From the NCBI GenBank assembly GCA_025738555.1, contig JAOVFP010000005.1, forward strand, positions 620,001 to 684,000: a stretch of DNA of 64,000 nt, written 5' to 3'. The notes beneath the pieces are model-generated. The model ran no database searches. It was given only the letters and a program-made list of their open reading frames with translations, and was not told the origin of the DNA. Both the position numbers and the translations under genes were made by a program. The stretch's first letter is position 1. Every line of letters starts with the position of its first letter. The DNA is from Cyathus striatus (lineage: Eukaryota > Basidiomycota > Agaricomycetes > Agaricales > Nidulariaceae). Below, piece after piece: positions 45,913-57,032 of this stretch.

Positions 45913-47522
45913 GGGGATCACCAATCCCTATATGGCGTTGAGCGTGACGTCACACTGTGTGACGTCACGCACCCAAATCCTTGACCCAAGATAAAACTGG
46001 TACAGTAATGTAGAATCTTGGGTGTTTCTCTTCATTATTTTTGTTCTGTAATACTATTATACATGTCCCATTTATGTTTAAGTATTTATGTTGGAAATAA
46101 AAGGTTAATTAAGGTATATATATGTATATTCTTTCACACCTTATTGAGTCATATTATAGTCAAAGCTCATATATCCATCACACCTCTGTTTCAATGCCTG
46201 TAAACCCTTCAATATATCTTATTTGACACATTTATCCTCATATAAATATATGACTTATAGGTAGTTATCATAAACAGTATGGAATATGCAATAAACCCAG
46301 TGATGTACAAGAAGTTTGCTGAAATAATGGCTTGTTGACAAAAATAACGAAAATAGGCTGTTTTATTATCATGTTTCTCTCATATAAACTTTACAGAATG
46401 GTATATATAAGATTTAAGAATGTATAGTCAATGAAAGTGCAATAAGTGGACACTTATTGATCTTATGTGTGCCACTTCGCACCATTCCACAATATTTTCC
46501 CACGCTCTTTGGCAGAGCGGCATTGTATCCTCAGTAGCTTCACAAAATCCCAATTTTACATCTGGCGTCAGTGACAAAAATAATTCAGTAAAAATAGGAG
46601 AATGAAACTGTTGAAACCGAATATTTATTTTGTGACCTATACCATAAGATAATGTCATCTAACATGCATGATTTAAATGTAAAGAAAGTTTCTGGACAAT
46701 ATAAGTTAATAGTTTTGTTCTCTGTATTTAATTATGTATTTTTTGTTATGGGACCTGGTCAAACAAGTAAGATGCTGGTGACTAGATGCAGGAATACTGA
46801 TTTTATGCCTCTTTATGCAGAATCATTGCATTATACCAAGATTATACTAAAGATCTACACATATTACAAATGACCTGGTTAAAATTCATTGAATCTACTG
46901 TGTTATTATGCATAATACTTGTTATTTAAAAGAAAATTGTAGTCTATGGCGAAGTTAACTCACCCATTACGTGAACACTGTGGTACTTTCCCACGCTCTT
47001 TGGCAGGGCGAAACTTGTAACTACATCTGTTTCTCTAAATCACATTTTTTCACCTAGCTGTAATGACAAATAATACTTAGTTCACATATGAGTACAAAAT
47101 GTTTGAGCCCGAATTTTTAATTTCGCACGTTTAAGGTGAGATATGATACTGTTCACTGCAAGATTACATACTTCTGATTTTATTTTAAAAATTCCGAGTC
47201 AATACATTTGTTCCAATTTCTTTTTTGAACATATGTTACCAATGATGCAGTACCAAATAGTTTAAATCTGAATTAAAGATGCCAAAATACTGTTTTGATG
47301 CCTATTTTGGCAGGGAGTTGGTGCTATATGCCAATTTATGGAAATCATAGTAGAGTAAAAAATAATTCAATTACATATCATGAAATAACATATATAAGTG
47401 TCCAATATGCAATTTATTTGAAAGATGTAGACAGTGTGTATGAAAAGTTATTCTACTGGGTCAATGCTGGAGGGTGTGTGACTGCATGACAGAAGTGTGA
47501 CATGCCCGATTGGTGATCCCCA
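45913..47522. mobile_element. Possible 1.6-kb TIR element
   Basis: GGGGATCACCAATC (45913-45926) is exactly inverted at 47509-47522, and weak likeness continues inward (GTCACAC blocks). Inside, 46498-46620 and 46989-47110 are related direct repeats (TTTCCCACGCTCTTTGGCAG, then GTAATGACAAA-like). No transposase was found and no clear target duplication, so this remains tentative. Confidence 0.45.
45942..45970. promoter_or_regulatory. Perfect 29-bp palindrome with two TGACGTCA sites
   Basis: GCGTGACGTCACAC, one T, then GTGTGACGTCACGC. TGACGTCA is the consensus for CREB/ATF-type bZIP factors. Two full sites in one perfect palindrome just inside the left end of the 45.9-kb element could be a regulatory or transposase site; no gene start is close. 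Confidence 0.6.
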
Positions 47523-48335
47523 TAAGAAGGTGTCTGCTGTAGGCAGGTGGAAAGAAGCGAGGAGGGCAAAGGGAGGGTGCTAGTCAGTGAGTGGTCCAAC
47601 CAATGGTTGGAGTTAGATTGCAGGCTGCATGCAAGGGGCTCTATTGCCGTTAGGAAATAACAATGACAAATACAATTTGGCTATGAAGACAATAGTCCTA
47701 CTCATTTCTTAAATTTCTGGCCAAGGGTGTTTGTGAAATAGAATAATCGACCTGGGGTCGATTTTTTTGAAATCTTCAAGCTGGGGTACCCTACCTACCT
47801 ATCAGAGCTGACTAAGCCAATTAATTACCAAATGCGGTAGGTACTCTATTTTTAGATGACTCTACCAGCTGCCAATGCCAACTGACACCTCCTCTACTCT
47901 TGTGCCCGCTTACTCCCTCTCAGACTACCTCCTGTAACGGTGACCTGACAAGCATTGCAAATCCAGTTGCATGGAAGCAGTCCCTCAGAAATACATTCAA
48001 GATGATACTGTTGGATGGACCAGGTGAGCATGATTGGTGTGTATGTAGTAAAGATGTGTTGATAAATACACACCCACTCAGTTTCACATTCTGCCTAATT
48101 GCAGTTTACTGTAGTATCAAGTGAGTTGTCAACAACCCCACTGCATAAACAAACATTAAACTGATACACTTTGCAGATTCTTTTTCAGCGAATAGGAGCT
48201 TTCTTAGTGGTGACAACTTCAGTTAACAGTAAAGCAGAAGCATGCTATGAAGTTGGACATGTGCCATCTTCGCTAGCAGAAACTACAGCTGGGGTGGTTA
48301 CAGTAAGGGACTTGTGCCCCAGTAAGTTAATTAAT
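47523..48335. other. No gene recognised
   Basis: Short plus frames at 47.90-48.12 and 48.17-48.40 kb might be exons of one decayed gene, but no family could be named. Confidence 0.3.
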
Positions 48336-48674
48336 TTAATGAAGTTGCATGAGCAATTGTTCAATACTCATGATGTGATTGGCAGAAATTCCTGATTCCA
48401 GTATTTCTAACTCCACAGGGTTGCTTTGTGCTTCTGGGGAAATACAACTGGACTGTATACTGGTACCTTTTAAAACCTCCAATGTTCTCACATCATCCTC
48501 ACAAATATCTGGTATGGCCTTTTTTAATTGCATACGATCGTTCAGTTGATCCTGTGATGTATGGGACAACTCTTCTTCAAGCTCAGGCATAGCTGAAGCA
48601 CTGTATGCAGCTTGTTCAAACACATACAAAGTATTTTCGAGCATTCTTGCACTTTTGTCCAGGTCCAAGCCCAC
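48336..48674 (-). CDS. Unidentified ORF fragment, acidic
   Basis: 112 codons: MGLDLDKSARMLENTLYVFE, then ASAMPELEEELSHTSQDQ, KKAIPDICEDDVRTLEVLKG. The composition looks like a real protein exon and a helical coil is plausible. An acceptor-like AG precedes the GTAGTGGGC segment upstream, so the true exon may start slightly earlier. I do not recognise the family. Confidence 0.35.
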   Translation of the reverse strand: MGLDLDKSARMLENTLYVFEQAAYSASAMPELEEELSHTSQDQLNDRMQLKKAIPDICEDDVRTLEVLKGTSIQSSCISPEAQSNPVELEILESGISANHIMSIEQLLMQLH

Positions 48675-49071
48675 TACAGCTATCTTGGTTTCCTAAATAC
48701 ACTTCATCTCCATCATCTCAACAGGCTTTACACCACTACTGGTCTCTTCGGCACTTTCTTCAACTTCTGCTATACTGGTTGCTTCAATGCTGTAGCCATC
48801 ACCCCTGGCTTCGACACTGGGGATTTCTGCCTCAGCACTATAAGTGGTTCATGTTAGTTAATGAAGCAATGGCATATACTGGTAAAATTTGAATACCTCA
48901 AGGTGATCTGCGCATGGTAAGCTGTTATATATTGATGCACCAGTCTGTAATTGGGTGCTATCTATTGGTTATCTCAGCACATGAAGTGAAAAGAAGTACT
49001 ATAAACAGCTATAAAATGATAATATACCACATTAATTCTGTTGCATAATCTCTCGTACAGCCTCTTTGAGA

Positions 49072-49195
49072 CTTGGTACAAAGGGTTCCTTTTTTTTTTG
49101 TCAGGCCGAAGGCCTGACCCTACCTACCCTACCCCCCGTGGGAAATTATGATTGGTGCACCCCCTTGTTTCTGGCATCAAAAAAAAGGAACCAAG
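49072..49195. repeat. Small hairpin element
   Basis: CTTGGT, then GGTTCCTTTTTTTT near 49072-49099 faces AAAAAAAAGGAACCAAG ending 49195. Inside lies the perfect palindrome GTCAGGCC-GAA-GGCCTGAC (49100-49118). Probably a tiny MITE or terminator-like repeat. Confidence 0.5.
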
Positions 49196-49524
49196 TGTAA
49201 GTGAGCTTTTGAAAACATGTGGTACACTGATGCCAAGTAAATGGGCTGATGAGGTTTCAGGTGGAGATTGAATTGCACTCAGAGTCAATGCATGGCAGTG
49301 ATGAGTTGGCACTCTACTGTAGTGTGCCATGGAGAGATTGCAGGCTGTTCTCTCTTCTACTGAAAGTACGCACTACATGTTTACTGACATTCTAAAGGAT
49401 TAGTGCTCACACAATCTATTCTTAGAGAATCAAGGGTACTTGACACCTCTTCGCATTCCAACAATGCCAAACAGCTCTCAGCGCTCCACCATGACACTGC
49501 CTTCAATTGACTTCTTCAGACACC

Positions 49525-50139
49525 TGTCTTCCCCTGGTTTTGACTGGAGCCAGTCCCTGCCTCCTCAGCATGCTCCCACTCATTGTTATGAGCCCTATTC
49601 ACCTTTCTCGCCATCACCTAGCACACAGGAAGGATATCATGTCTCCTGGGAAGGAGAATATGACTGCAGCCCAAGTGGGATATATGAGGCAAAGGATTAA
49701 GAAAGGCCTCCCAATGCCTTTTGGTGTGTGTTTTCACTTCTATGTTTGATATATTTCTAATGTACATGTACATATAGGTTCCCCTACTCCATATTCTGGT
49801 CAAACTCAAGATATACGTGTCCTGCTGTCTCCTGCTGTGGACCCTGGCACCCCAACTCATGCCAATGCACAAGACCATCTCCCTGTCAAGCCTATCCACA
49901 CCACCCCGGCTCCTGCACCTGCTGCCACCTGCAACATGTCTACTGAACTCATTCATGAAGTTGAACCTGCCTTTTCACCATCTGTTCCGCTCATTCCTGA
50001 AGTCCCACCCATTGCACCAGCTTCCAAATCCAAGAAGGCGACCACAGCTATGAGAGCAAAGCCAGCTACCAAGGCTCAAACCAAGGAGCCAGCAAAGTCA
50101 AAGCATGGATGTCCAAAGGGTACTGGAGCTGGTGTGTAA
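49525..50139 (+). CDS. Putative spliced gene fragment with AT-hook-like motif
   Basis: Exon to 49723 (KDIMSPGKENMTAAQVGYM, then RQRIKKGLPMPFG) joins in phase through the intron 49724-49778 (GTGTGTG to ATATAG) to an exon reading SPTPYSGQTQDI, PVKPIHTTPAPAPA, and KSKHGCPKGTG, which resembles a degenerate AT-hook (RGRPKG-like core). The protein is Pro/Ala/Lys-rich. Start and 3' continuation are uncertain. The pattern hints at a nuclear DNA-binding protein, but this is inference only. Confidence 0.4.
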
Positions 50140-50535
50140 GCCACCACCTACATACCAAAGTTGTCATCTGTATTTGGTCATGTTTGCCAACAGCCTTATG
50201 CCATTGGCCTCTATTTACATACACTTATGCAATACAGACAGTAGCTTTTACCTTTGTACCTTATAGACTACCAATTGACGTGGTCTGGTTTACGTTGTGC
50301 AATTGTAAGAGAACACATAAAGGATTACACCTTTACACTTTTTTAAACCTTCTGGTTTAATTCAACGACTACAAGAGTACACCACACAGAACAGCTGCGT
50401 GACTATAGTGACAGCATGGAACAGAAGCCCCACGTCATCATCGGAATTGAACATTCTGAGACATCAGATAACTCTTCTATCCCCATCAAGCCTTCCTAAA
50501 CAGTCACGAAGAACTCTCAACAAGTTATAATAAGA

Positions 50536-52571
50536 ATGTCCACCCCACCCTCTTCCTCCCGACACTCGCCCTGTGATGAGAGGGACCCGACCAGGCCCCC
50601 CTCAGGGCAAGATGAGTGACAAATATACCATAATGCTCCATCCACACTTGAAGGAAGAAAAACACTAGCAGAAGAACTGGTGCCTCACATGACCAATCAG
50701 CCAGGTGACCAAACCACTGCAACAGTAGCAGTGAGTGAGTACCAGCAAGGGGGTAATGGCCCCTTGCACATAAGTGACCTGGAACAAACATGGCCAGATC
50801 AAATACCAGTACAACAACCCACACCACGGACACCACAGACCACCAAAACACCTGGATTAATCAATCCAGAACAGAAGGAAAGACAAGATAACAATGACAA
50901 CGAATCCATTGTCATCGATGAGAAGGAAATGACCCTTGGGCAATGAATGCAGTCTCTTTGACTACTGCACGCCAACAAGATCTCTGAAAAAAGAATAGAC
51001 GAACTACTATAAAAAGGCCAAAGAAAGGTGGACAAAATGGCCACCAGGTTTGCGGACCGAGGCGGAGATAGGTACATCAAGGCTGTAATTGCCTACCTCA
51101 CCAACCTCATACAATTATACTACTCAGCAAAGGCCAACCAGAGAGCTTCTCAAGCAATGACGCCAATGTCTCAGGTCACACAAGACCCAAGGCAAGTGAT
51201 ACCACAGGAACAAATCAAAGAAGAAGAATAGTCACAATGACAACCATTCTCTGACCCTAATATTGACATTGCAGTGGCCCATATCCACTGGCCACGCCAA
51301 CCCCAAGAAGGAGCAGAACAATATCAGCTTAGAGCATCGGCAAAACACCAATATAGGGCGATATCAACCCAACAACAAGCACCAATAATTGCCCCAAGTA
51401 CGATGACTGGAGTATCATCATTCCAACCACAAATCACATCCTCGCAACACTTCCCCCATGAGATGAGCATCATCCCAGAATTTGTCATGATAAGGTTGAA
51501 TCAAGTCTCAGCTAGTGGGAGAATATTGAGGGCCACTCGAAAGGAGGAACAGATAGCCCTCCAATGAATGAGAGACAAAGACATTGAGGAAAACAATTCC
51601 TCCACTATCGATGAAGGGAGATGTGTGGACCTTGATGGAGAAGAATGCACACAAGAGGCACTGAGGAGCACACACCCAATGGAAGACAGTAGGACCATAG
51701 AGCACCCTGCTAGTGTATGTAGGCTATTGGTCGCCTTCACAAGAGAATGGGAAGATGATCATCCCCCAATAAATGAAGCATCACCTAAGTTACATGAAGA
51801 AACTAACCTTCAGCAGGAATACTTCATTCCTGCCCCCGTCAAAACAGAAGGAACACAAGTCCCTCTGACACATGTGCAGACATGGGGATAGCAGTTTTCA
51901 ATGCCACCCCCGGTACAACTCCAAACCATATGACCGGGAGTCATTGACGCCCAGGAACATAGATGTAATGTAATGCATGACAAGTTATGCAGTATAATAC
52001 ACCAATACCTAGAGAGACAAATGTCCCTACCCAAAGGATGTCGACCATTACGTATTGACACCAAGAACTTAGGCAAATTTTCAGGTAACACTGGCTATTG
52101 GATATGAGTGTCCAAATGCACCTCTTAATGATAGGGGGACAGGACCGAGAACACAAACAGATACTATTGTTAAAAGAGTACCTCAAAGGTGAGGCAGCAA
52201 CATGGTATTGCCGCCACATTATCAGTCCCTCAAGCGCATGAAGAGAATGGACATTTGAGGACATTATAACTGGCCTATATGACCGATTCATACATGAGTC
52301 CATGAATCAGAATGCCAGAGAGGCATTCTACAATGTGAAATACAACCTAGTATCTGGACTGCAGGGCTTGTTCGACACAATGACTGAACATATGCAAAGT
52401 ATGGCGGCACCCCTAGATGAATATGCATTTACACAGGCATTCATCAATGCCATGCCAGCCGAGATGCGGAGGACACTGATTGAGGACTTACTACTAGTCC
52501 CCGATATCAACACAGCTGATGACTTCCTAGCCATTGGCAGGTCCATTGAAACCAGAAAGTGTAACTACTGA
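50536..52571 (+). pseudogene. gypsy-1 gag
   Basis: One frame runs from ATG 50536 to about 52100 with several in-frame stops, then continues in another frame (LKEYLKGEAATWYCRHIISP, EWTFEDIITGLYDRF, NAREAFYNVKYN, LQGLFDTM), which is the typical capsid region of agaricomycete gypsy elements. Many of the stops are TGA where relatives have Arg (for example SSA-stop-REWTF). The frame change near 52.1 kb is a further lesion. Confidence 0.75.
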
Positions 52572-52634
52572 AACACAGAACATTATTTGGACAACCACAT
52601 ATGACCACTGATATCACGACACAATACCCAACCA

Positions 52635-54375
52635 ATGACACTCAAGCCCCGGGATAGAGTGCCTCCCCCCTGTGGGAGGACAATGGGAACTCAACCTCAG
52701 AACAATCCACTGCCTCAACCAAGCAGCGAACCCAAATGGACCCAATGGCGGAAGACCAGCCCACCAACACCAGCAAATCAACCAGCTCAACCTAAGACCA
52801 CACCAAAGAAAGAAGTCAACCTGACCTCCCATACACTCAACCAACAAGCCACAATGAAGGCTTGTTATAATTGTGGAAAAACAGGCCATTTCAAAAAGGA
52901 CTGCCCCTGCCTGAACAGGGACCACATTCGTGTGGCCCACTCCATGGCCAGGGGAACAATACATGACGGAATCGAAGCTCCTGCTCCAACAGACAGTGAG
53001 GCCTCACCATCAGAAAATGGTAATGACACAGACCAATCAGAAATAGAAACTGACATCGAAGACAATCCATATGGTGAATACAATGGGTCAGACAGCGACT
53101 ATCCAGACGCTGTGAGAGCGGCAACAGTAGTGCACTGCCAACAGAATGGTATACGTGAACCTGAGGACAAACCAAACATCAAACAGGTAGTGATGAAATC
53201 CACCAAATGGACCATCGACTGCCCAAACACCCCAAAGGAAGAGAAGTGGTGCTTAGCCACCTATGTCGAAATGGGAGATGTAGCAGCATGGGGGTTGTGG
53301 GACTCTGGGAGTACCACAACAGGCATCGCGCCATCGTATGCACAGGTAGCCAAAATACCTGTAAGCAGGCTATCGAAAGAATACACCTTGCAACTAGGAA
53401 CAGTGGGCAGTAGGTCCACTGTAAAATACGGGACACACTTGGAACCCAAACTGCCTGGGTTACATGGGTCAATATATGCGGACGTGGTCAATTTTGACCA
53501 CTATGACATGATCATCAGGACCCCCACAATGATAATCAACAAGGTCAGTCTAGACTTTGGGAGGCAGTGTGTCATATTCAATGGGATAGACATCCCAGGA
53601 GTGATAGTATGCCAAAAATCAAACGATGGATGACTAAGGCGATATCGTACAGTGGACAAAAAGGAGCATTGACTATCTCCACATAAGTGACAGGCACCAA
53701 CCATCAAGGAGCCAGATGCAGAAGGGACAGGGGCAATGTGCCCCCTATCAAAGGACAACCCACACCTACTCCTAAGCCACGAGGAGTATAAGGTATACAT
53801 GAACAATGAGGGGATGAAGCCCCCTGAAGACAAGAAATGCGAGCCACCATGGCAAGATAAACCACCCATGGCCAACAACAGTCATGTATGGTTTAAAGAA
53901 CTGGATGAACAATACTGCCAACCAACATCATCAAAAGTCAAGATGGAAGACCTAGTGACTGATGATGAAGACATACCACCACACCCAACCTGAGAACTAA
54001 TCAACAAACCAATAGCTAATGTTGGCCCTGGATGGGCCATCAACCCCAGGATGCCAGATGAATGGAACATGATGGTTGTGGACATGAGTCCACAACTAGG
54101 AGGATACAAGAACCTGATCAGCAAGTTCTTCAACACACCTGCATCATATGAAATATCAGAATGAGTGACAATCACGCCATTGCCTGGATCAAGCAAACAT
54201 GCAGCCAAACTATCAATAGGAAGTGAACTGGACTATGAACAATGAACAATCACTCAGATCACTCTGTTGTAGGTTTGCTCCACTGACAACAAGAAAAGGG
54301 AAACAGCCCCCTAAACTGGACAAAGGAAAGGGTAAAGCAAATACCCTTATGGAGGAGGACATACAAGTGGTATTA
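52635..54375 (+). pseudogene. gypsy-1 zinc knuckle and aspartic protease
   Basis: CYNCGKTGHFKKDC (52863-52904) is a CCHC nucleocapsid knuckle. WDSGSTTTGIA is the retropepsin active site in a DSGS form, followed by VNFDHYDMIIRTPTM and the conserved I-L-G-like end. The acidic spacer between knuckle and protease is normal for the family. Stops follow at 53631 and later, with a frame change around 54.2 kb before the insertion point. Confidence 0.75.
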
Positions 54376-54477
54376 GCCAGAATGATCATAAAAGTGAAGT
54401 GTTTTATGATTGTGGCAATCATCTATCTCATGATTGCCTGTTTCTAATGTAACTACTATGTGCCTATTACAATTATA

Positions 54478-54800
54478 AATGGTGATCATATGCAATCATT
54501 GGTTAATTTGAAGTGTATATTGCTATTGTAGACCTATTATAAATGGTGATCATATGCAATCATTGGTTAACTTGAAGTGTATATTACTATTGTAGGCCTA
54601 TTATAAATGGTGATCATATGCAATCATTGGTTAACTTGAAGTGTATATTACTACTATAGACCTATTATAAATGGTGATCATATGCAATCATTAGTTAATA
54701 TGAAGTGTATATTACTATTGTAGGCCTATTATAAATAGTGATCATATGCAATCATTGGTTAGTTTGAAGTGTATATTACTACTGTAGGCCTATTATAAAT
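54478..54800. repeat. Five tandem copies of a 64-bp unit
   Basis: Units start at 54478, 54542, 54606, 54670 and 54734 with GGTGATCATATGCAATCATT, and a partial sixth at 54798. The right arm holds only one such unit (about 56866-56936), so expansion happened on one side. Confidence 0.85.
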
Positions 54801-55440
54801 GGTGATTTGTCACATCATTCCTGTGCTCCACATACTTCCCACACACTACATTTGCCACATCATTCCCGCGCTTCACATATTTCCCACGCTTCACACGCGT
54901 CACACTTGTCACATCATTCCCACGCTTCACATATTTCCCGCGCATTATGTTTGTCACGCATCCACACGCGTCACGTTTGTCATATCATTCCCACGCTCCA
55001 TATATTTCCCGCACATCACACGCATCACACTTGTCACATCATTCCCGCACTTCATATATTTCCCGTGCATTACATGTGTCGTGCATCCATGCATGTCACA
55101 TTTGTCACATCAATCCCACGCTCCACATATTTCCTGTGCATTATATTTGTCACACATCCGCGCACATCACATTTGTCACATCATTCTCGCGCTTCACACA
55201 TTTCCTGCACATCACACTCATCACATTTGCACTTTAACATGTTTGTCACACTTTAACATGTTTGTCACGCTTTAACACATTTGTCACGCTTTGGAAGCGT
55301 GTCACATGTCACATTTGTCACATTTTGCATGAGCGTCACATATGTCATGTTTTTGAGATGCATGATGTGTTTTTCATGTGTGTTGTGTTTGTCAAGCACT
55401 TTGCAACTTTTTGCAAATGTCACACTTTCCAATCATATGA
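54801..55440. repeat. Degenerate satellite, left arm
   Basis: Units of about 54-72 bp built from CACATCATTCCCGCGCTYCA, CATATTTCCC and a GTCACRYTTGT linker. Reading frames of 150 codons or more stay open here but are products of the repeat (His/Ser/Ile-rich, no motif). Confidence 0.8.
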
Positions 55441-56299
55441 GATTTATCTGTCTCTACAACTATTGAAATTGCCATGGAAGTGGAGTAAGTATCTAATGGT
55501 ACAGAGTAAATTATAAATACAGATGAAACAATATGTACTTGTAGAATTGGAAGACTTAACATGGAAAATGACAATTGGAAAGTTGTGGAATTGTGGTAGT
55601 AATAAGAAACTAGAATGAAAGATGTAGAGTATTTATGTAGCTGGAGTCTTACCACTATTGACAGAGCATGAGATATTTGAAAATGAGATGGTATGAGAAG
55701 TTTTATAATCAGGTCTAGAGATGTAATAAAATGACATGGTAAAAACTATAATGGTTTGTCTGGATATGAGAGATGATGAGGTTATAAAAGATCTACATAT
55801 GTATGACAAATGTGAAAGAATGGTGAATATGTAATTTCACATCACATCAAATTCACATGTATCAGTCATTAGATGGTCATAATTCTTGTATCAACTATTG
55901 GTTATTCTTATATCTTCAAAACACATTATAGAGTTACATATATGCTTACTCTATATGATTACATGACACTTCTACACTGTTGTATGTGTTTCAATTCTCT
56001 GGCATATGTGATTTTGCCCTTTTAGTATCAGTATCCATTCATACATATGAAAACCACCTCCTGTACTTCTCTATACTTTCTTGTGCTGTGGCCATTACTT
56101 AATTACTTTCCTATTCTTTAGTTTAGTATTCACTGAAGGCCTCTTTGCCTTTTTATCTCTCTTGCCTAAAACAACTTACTGTTACTTCTGCATAGTCATG
56201 TGCAGTATTGTTATTGACAGAATCTGTGAAAAGTATAGAAACATTTTCATTATAGACTTGCTGGAATCCTATCAACATGTTACAATTATGACACACATG

Positions 56300-56865
56300 C
56301 AAGCACAATGTGCTTGAAATGTATGACACTCCTTATAAATGTGACACATGTGACATATGTGACGCGCTTCCAAAGCGTGACAATTGTGACAAGTGTGATG
56401 CACAGGAAATATGTGAAGCGCGGGAATGATGTGACAAGTGTGACGTGTGTGATGCGTGGGAAATATATGGAGCGCGGGAATGATGTGACAAATGTAATGC
56501 ACGGGAAATATGCGGAACACGGGATTGATGTGACAAACATGACGTGCATGGATGCGTGACACATGTAATGCACAGGAAATATATGAAGCGTGGGAATGAT
56601 GTGACAAGTGTGACGCGTGTGATGCGCAGGAAATATATGGAGTGCGGGAATGATGTGACAAACGTGACGCGCGTGGATGCGTGACAAACATAATGTGCGG
56701 GAAATATGTGAAGCGCGGGAATGATGTGACAAGTGTGATGCGTGTGAAGCGTGGGAAATATGTGAAGCGCGGGAATGATGTGGCAAATGTGATGCATGTG
56801 GATGTGTGACAAATGTAGTGTGTGGGAAGTATGTGGAGTGCGGGAATGATGTGACAAATCACCAT
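56300..56865. repeat. Degenerate satellite, right arm (inverted)
   Basis: Reverse-complement partner of 54801-55330, with GTGACAAGTGTGAC, then GGAAATATRTGRAGCGCGGGAATGATG (shortened) units. The two arms could pair as a long hairpin RNA if transcribed. Confidence 0.8.
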
Positions 56866-57032
56866 TTATAATAGGTCTACAATAGCAATATACACTTCAA
56901 ACTAACCAATGATTGCATATGATCACCATTTATAATTGTAAAAGGCACAGTAGTTACATTAGAAACAGGCAATCATGAGATAGATGATTGCCACAATCAT
57001 AAAACACTTCACTTTTATGATCATTCTGGCTA

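Larger units (their letters stand above)
54376..57030. mobile_element. 2.66-kb giant inverted-repeat element nested in gypsy-1 pol
   Basis: The ends GCCAGAATGATCATAAAAGT and its complement lie next to TA on both sides (54374-54375, 57031-57032). The inverted arms run about 54376-55330 and 56300-57030 and consist of an end domain (about 100 bp), a 64-bp repeat and a TCACATCATTCCCGCG-type satellite. The core 55440-56280 is unique and AT-rich without a transposase. Taking out the element and one TA leaves the pol frame continuous (codon TTA then ACA CTC ATG). Confidence 0.85.

Noticed and set aside
50162..50400. 5' LTR of gypsy-1 starting TGTCATCTGT
   Set aside because: Only a loose match to the 3' candidate start (TGTCAGCC); no convincing end or primer-binding site was seen, so not called.
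54799..55275. Long open frames of about 150 codons in two phases (and 166-197 codons on the minus strand at 56272-56865)
   Set aside because: They follow the satellite period, are His/Ser/Ile-rich in every phase and have no motif, so they are by-products of the repeat.
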